Below are positions 60,926 to 64,000 of a stretch of 64,000 nt of DNA, piece after piece. The notes beneath the pieces are model-generated. The model had not been told where the DNA came from and searched no databases. It saw only the letters and a program-made list of their open reading frames with translations. Origin of the DNA: Ferruginibacter lapsinanis. Its GTDB lineage: Bacteria > Bacteroidota > Bacteroidia > Chitinophagales > Chitinophagaceae. The translations under genes and the position numbers were made by a program. Within the stretch, counting starts at the first letter, position 1; each line of letters starts with the position of its first letter. Where the stretch lies: contig NZ_CP086063.1 in assembly GCF_020783315.1 (NCBI RefSeq), forward strand, positions 2,716,501-2,780,500. The letters are read 5' to 3'.

Positions 60926-61774
60926 TTATAGAAAGTTTATAACCTGTTCTCTTACATCATCATTGTTATAAATTTTATGATGTCCGAGCCCGTTGGTAAC
61001 ATAAAAAGTTATGTTGGGGAGTTGTTTTTCTTCCAGTTCAACCACATCAGCATAGGGGGTGATCTCATCATCTTTATCATGTACCCATAACACACTTGAT
61101 CTGATCTTATTCATTGCTCTTTTAATAGAGAACCATTCAATTTGCTGGTGACTTACCTTAAAGATCAGGTTCTCGATCTCATTCATCATCGATTTATCTG
61201 ATATTTTTAACATGCCCAGCATATTACGGATGGTAGTGGTGGTTTCTGTAGCAGGGGCGATGAGTGCCACTTTAAACTTTTCGTTGTCCTTGATATCTTC
61301 TAATGCCAGGCAAAGCGCCAGGCCTCCAAACGAGTGAGCAATAAAATGATCGATGGGGCCAAAACGATCAATTGCTTTTACGATCATATCCCTGTAATCC
61401 AGGGCATTGATCGTTCTGCCCTGGCTTCTGCCATGTGCCGGAGCATCAAAAGCCAGTACTTCAAAGCCTCTGTTCAGCAGGGATATAATGTATTTTTCAA
61501 AACGATGTGAGGCTGATGAAAATCCATGAATGATCAATACACGTTTTACACTCCCTGAATTTTTCCAGCGATAGCCCCGGACTTTTTTCCCGTGTAATAC
61601 AAACTTTACAGACTTAGCTTGCTGATAGATAAGCGGCATGGTATCCCTGTCGGGAGGAAAGGGGGTACAGAGAATTTTAAACGCTTCCTCTGCAGCCTTT
61701 TGCTTAGAAAAAGCTGCAATGAACTTTATTTTACGCCTAAAGAAAGCGAATATTAATCTTTGCCTTAACTTCAT
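60926..61774 (-). CDS. Alpha/beta hydrolase
   Basis: A 282-residue protein started at ATG 61774. The hydrolase landmarks are VLIIHGFSSASHRFEKYIIS, VLAFDAPAHGRS, the nucleophile region FIAHSFGGLALCLA with Ser in AHSFGG, and GLGHHKIYN with the catalytic His. The substrate cannot be told. It is divergent from the DUF2520 gene, with only 19 bases between the two start codons, so they must share or overlap promoter elements. Confidence 0.85.
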   Translation of the reverse strand: MKLRQRLIFAFFRRKIKFIAAFSKQKAAEEAFKILCTPFPPDRDTMPLIYQQAKSVKFVLHGKKVRGYRWKNSGSVKRVLIIHGFSSASHRFEKYIISLLNRGFEVLAFDAPAHGRSQGRTINALDYRDMIVKAIDRFGPIDHFIAHSFGGLALCLALEDIKDNEKFKVALIAPATETTTTIRNMLGMLKISDKSMMNEIENLIFKVSHQQIEWFSIKRAMNKIRSSVLWVHDKDDEITPYADVVELEEKQLPNITFYVTNGLGHHKIYNNDDVREQVINFL

Positions 61775-61793
61775 AAAAAACAAATATACTAAA

Positions 61794-62552
61794 ATGAGAA
61801 TAGTAATGATTGGTTCGGGAAATGTTGCTACAGTTTTAGGTAAGATCATTAAAAAAGCAGGACATGAAATATTGCAGGTGGTAAGCAGAAATGAACATGC
61901 CGCTGAATCATTGGCAGAAATATTGGGGTGCGGACATTGTGGGTATAAAGGACTGATCGATGAGACTGCAGATATCTATCTATTTGCCATATCAGATACC
62001 GCTCTGTACGAAGTGGGAACAAATTTTGACTTTGGAAAAAAGATAGCATTGCATACTGCCGGCTCTGTTTCAAAAAATGTGCTGGAACATGTTTCAGCCA
62101 ACTTTGGGGTTTTGTATCCTCTGCAGAGTCTACGTAAAGAGATGACGAGTATCCCGGTAATTCCTTTACTGGTTGATGGAAATAATAAAGAGACAAAGAA
62201 AACAATAGAAGAATTTGCACATACACTTTCACCGATCGTGTCGCCTACTACTGATGAAGAACGTGTGAATCTTCACCTGGCCGCAGTAGTAGTTAGTAAT
62301 TTCAGCAATCACTTATATGCTTTGACGGAAGATTTTTGTCAGAAGGAAAGAGTTGATTTCCATATGCTGCATCCTATTATTGCAGAAACTGCTTTACGCA
62401 TTGAAAAAAAATCTGCTGCCGAACTGCAAACCGGCCCGGCATTAAGAAATGATTTTGTAACACTGGAGAAGCACCTTAAAATGTTGCAACGCTATCCTGC
62501 CCTTAAAAATATCTATTTGAAAATGACGGATAGTATCATGTCTTCCAAATAA
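61794..62552 (+). CDS. Rossmann-fold DUF2520 protein
   Basis: A 252-residue protein started at ATG 61794. Nucleotide-binding MRIVMIGSGNVATVLGKIIK, then VSRNEHAAESLAEILG and YLFAISDTAL, then LHTAGSVSKNVLEHVS. The C-terminal helical domain (VNLHLAAVVVSNFSNHLYAL, then LHPIIAETALRI) resembles the DUF2520 part of NADP-dependent reductases. A coenzyme A or folate-linked redox role has been suggested for the family, but the reaction here is unknown. In this window it precedes the ferredoxin, iscX and kdsC-like genes. Confidence 0.88.
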   Translation: MRIVMIGSGNVATVLGKIIKKAGHEILQVVSRNEHAAESLAEILGCGHCGYKGLIDETADIYLFAISDTALYEVGTNFDFGKKIALHTAGSVSKNVLEHVSANFGVLYPLQSLRKEMTSIPVIPLLVDGNNKETKKTIEEFAHTLSPIVSPTTDEERVNLHLAAVVVSNFSNHLYALTEDFCQKERVDFHMLHPIIAETALRIEKKSAAELQTGPALRNDFVTLEKHLKMLQRYPALKNIYLKMTDSIMSSK

Positions 62553-62639
62553 GTGATGGGATGAGTTTGAGAACATAACGTAATGTAGCATTACTGAAGC
62601 TGAGTTTACAGTAGTGCAAAAGCTATATCAGGGAACAAA

Positions 62640-62707
62640 TCGACAAAGGGGCTGTAATCCTTTGTCGACGGCTTTTTTGGTTACTTTTTTTCCGCAAAAA
62701 AAGTAAC
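62640..62707 (+). terminator. Tandem hairpins downstream of DUF2520
   Basis: TCGACAAAGG (62640-62649) and CCTTTGTCGA (62659-62668) form a 10-bp stem, followed by CGGCTTTTTT. The next 12-bp perfect hairpin, GTTACTTTTTTT-CCGC-AAAAAAAGTAAC, covers 62680-62707. The first may terminate transcription; the second looks like a dispersed repeat. Confidence 0.6.
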
Positions 62708-62831
62708 ATAAGTACTTTTTTAATATAATAGTCTGCCATTTTATTTCCCAAACTCGTATACTCTAACTCAACTAAGTTTTCATTAATTGGCAATTCTACA
62801 GTAGGTTTGCAGTCAGATATTAGTATAAAAC

Positions 62832-63167
62832 ATGTATAACATCACATTTAATTTTGAGCAGAAGGGACTGGATTCTATCACACTCAATAATATAGAACCC
62901 GACCAGTCGTTACTGGAGGTTGCACTGAAAAACGACATTGATCTACACCATAATTGCGGGGGTGTTTGCGCTTGCAGCACCTGTCATCTTTATGTAAATG
63001 AAGGCGAAGATTTTTTAGAGGAACTAAGCGATAAAGAAGAAGATTTTATTGACAGAGCAATAAGTCCGAGATTGAATTCAAGACTTGGTTGTCAGTGTGT
63101 ATTACAAAGCGGAAGCGGTAATATTGTTGTTACCTTACCCGATCAAACACAATTTTTAGGAGAATAA
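62832..63167 (+). CDS. fdx: [2Fe-2S] ferredoxin, Isc type
   Basis: A 111-residue ferredoxin. The cluster ligands are Cys42, Cys48 and Cys51 in CGGVCACSTCHLYV and Cys87 in LGCQCVL, the arrangement of the adrenodoxin-like Isc ferredoxins. iscX follows 104 bases later; the rest of the isc genes are not here. The likely role is electron donation for cluster assembly. Confidence 0.93.
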   Translation: MYNITFNFEQKGLDSITLNNIEPDQSLLEVALKNDIDLHHNCGGVCACSTCHLYVNEGEDFLEELSDKEEDFIDRAISPRLNSRLGCQCVLQSGSGNIVVTLPDQTQFLGE

Positions 63168-63174
63168 TTAATTA

Positions 63175-63268
63175 ATCAATTTGGAAATTTGATGATGTAA
63201 AGATTTCAATGTTCCGAAAGCATCTTATCATCTCCAAATTACCAAATCTCCAAATCATCAAATTAGAT
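63175..63268. repeat. Intergenic inverted repeat upstream of iscX
   Basis: AATTTGATGAT (63186-63196) and ATCATCAAATT (63254-63264) are a perfect 11-bp inverted pair. Around it are clusters of CAAATCTCCAAAT. A related element follows iscX at 63513-63622. Confidence 0.65.
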
Positions 63269-63270
63269 AT

Positions 63271-63510
63271 ATGACGCATTTTGAGCCACCCATCCACTGG
63301 AATGATTATGAAGATATAGCCATGAAACTGTACGAACGTTTCGGCGATGATTTTGGCGAAAGCCAGATCTACCGTATTCGTTTTACCGATCTGCACAAGT
63401 GGGTAATGGAAATACCAAAATTTGCCGGCAAACCGGAAGAAAGTAATGAAGGACATCTGGAAATGATACAGAGTACCTGGGTGTATGAATGGAGGGATAA
63501 CCAGAAATAA
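63271..63510 (+). CDS. iscX: Fe-S assembly protein IscX
   Basis: A small acidic protein of 79 residues: IHWNDYEDIAMKLYERFGDD, then RIRFTDLHKWVMEIPKF, matching the IscX pattern (WTD..IA..LYD, VRFTDLHxWI). It binds the IscS cysteine desulfurase and iron in model bacteria. It follows the Isc-type ferredoxin on the same strand, as in isc operons. Confidence 0.92.
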   Translation: MTHFEPPIHWNDYEDIAMKLYERFGDDFGESQIYRIRFTDLHKWVMEIPKFAGKPEESNEGHLEMIQSTWVYEWRDNQK

Positions 63511-63512
63511 TT

Positions 63513-63622
63513 AACCAATTTGGAGATTTGGAAATTTGGAGATCTGCTGATGAAAAGACTTCATTATTAGAAATACTTTTCATCATTTCCAAATATTCAA
63601 ATCTTCAAATCTTCAAATCAGA
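63513..63622. repeat. Intergenic inverted repeat downstream of iscX
   Basis: Related to 63175-63268: CCAATTTGGAGATTTGG, then GATGAAAAG (63549-63557) inverted as CTTTTCATC (63576-63584), then CAAATCTTCAAATC. Confidence 0.6.
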
Positions 63623-63625
63623 ATA

Positions 63626-64000
63626 ATGAACATTCTCGAACATTTCAAATCTATCAAAACATTCGTATTTGACGTTGATGGCGTTTTGGCTACCGACACA
63701 TTACTGGTATTAAGCGGTGGCGAGATGGCTCGTAACATGAACAGCAAGGATGGATATGCATTACAATTGGCTGTAAAAAAAGGATACCGTGTGGTAATTA
63801 TTTCCGGCGGACTTTCAGAAGCCGTGAGAGAACGCCTTAACCGATTGGGGATACAGGATGTTTTCCTAGGTGTGAATCATAAAAAAGAAAAGCTGCAGCA
63901 ATATGTAGCTGAAAATAATTTATCCCTCAATGAAACCCTGTATATGGGAGATGATATCCCCGATTATACCTGTATGCAATTAGTAGGGTTGCCATGTTGC
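63626..64000 (+). CDS. KdsC-like HAD phosphatase, N-terminal part (cut by window edge)
   Basis: The first 125 residues, running off the window at position 64000. The HAD core is FVFDVDGVLATDTLLVLSG, with the nucleophile Asp and second Asp in DVDGVLA, and VVIISGGLSEAVRERL is the second motif. MGDDIPDYTCMQLVG is the acidic third motif. Family members remove the phosphate from 3-deoxy-D-manno-octulosonate 8-phosphate for lipopolysaccharide; a related sugar phosphate is possible. It is the last gene of the run with fdx and iscX. Confidence 0.88.
   Translation, partial: MNILEHFKSIKTFVFDVDGVLATDTLLVLSGGEMARNMNSKDGYALQLAVKKGYRVVIISGGLSEAVRERLNRLGIQDVFLGVNHKKEKLQQYVAENNLSLNETLYMGDDIPDYTCMQLVGLPCC

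Overview
The window is AT-rich DNA from a member of the Bacteroidota, most likely a Chitinophagaceae-type organism. Several things point there. Promoters carry the Bacteroidota -7 element TAnnTTTG. Several proteins have type IX secretion C-terminal sorting domains (type A tails, and one type B or CHU_C tail). Families largely confined to the phylum are present (DUF4270, DUF4846, a solo glycogen-synthase N-domain protein), and SirB1, DUF2520 and IscX genes sit among housekeeping genes. Assignment below phylum is inference.

Layout. 1-10113 is core metabolism: biotin (bioF partial, bioB), pantothenate (panB, panC), polyphosphate (ppx and ppk1 around a class A beta-lactamase-like serine hydrolase), and a panC / flippase-like / heptose adenylyltransferase operon. 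10143-13930 is a complete IS1-type mobile element with 23-bp perfect terminal inverted repeats and an 8-bp target duplication. It sits in the divergent gap between panC and the glycogen-synthase-like gene. 14019-18612 holds that gene, a DUF4270 lipoprotein, metK and an rRNA methyltransferase. 18605-23437 encodes a 1610-residue surface protein with thirteen 79-residue repeats. 23604-28919 holds a pseudouridine synthase, a thiolase, pdhB, a DUF4846 lipoprotein and an NtrC-like regulator without a DNA-binding domain. 28984-35580 encodes three secreted proteins. 35749-39861 is housekeeping (lepB, cdd, ogt, an ArsR regulator, DUF952, SirB1-like). 40005-53545 mixes secreted proteins of unknown role, a phosphoesterase / glycosyltransferase / beta-glucosidase operon, a five-PAS histidine kinase and an ice-binding-like protein. 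53756-57026 is a two-gene unit whose second gene is cut by an IS3/IS481-type insertion sequence. 57383-64000 returns to core genes (topA, hydrolase, DUF2520, ferredoxin, iscX, kdsC-like partial).

The most interesting region is 10143-13930. Besides the transposase it carries seven features of note: a small basic KGG protein, a three-gene minus-strand operon, and two envelope proteins that share a GGQTAxxINNN motif. The three-gene operon reads as toxin-like (RelE/HigB-like), XRE-type antitoxin with a long C-terminal tail, and SecB-like chaperone, which is the organisation of a toxin-antitoxin-chaperone (TAC) system. Two near-identical 16-bp palindromes (GCTTRACCGAKTAAGC) overlap the promoters of the transposase and of the KGG gene. 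This suggests that one repressor, plausibly the antitoxin, controls both the addiction module and transposition. Both genes start 4 nt after the -7 box, so they are probably leaderless.

Functions were assigned by reading motifs in the translated sequence. No database search was run.
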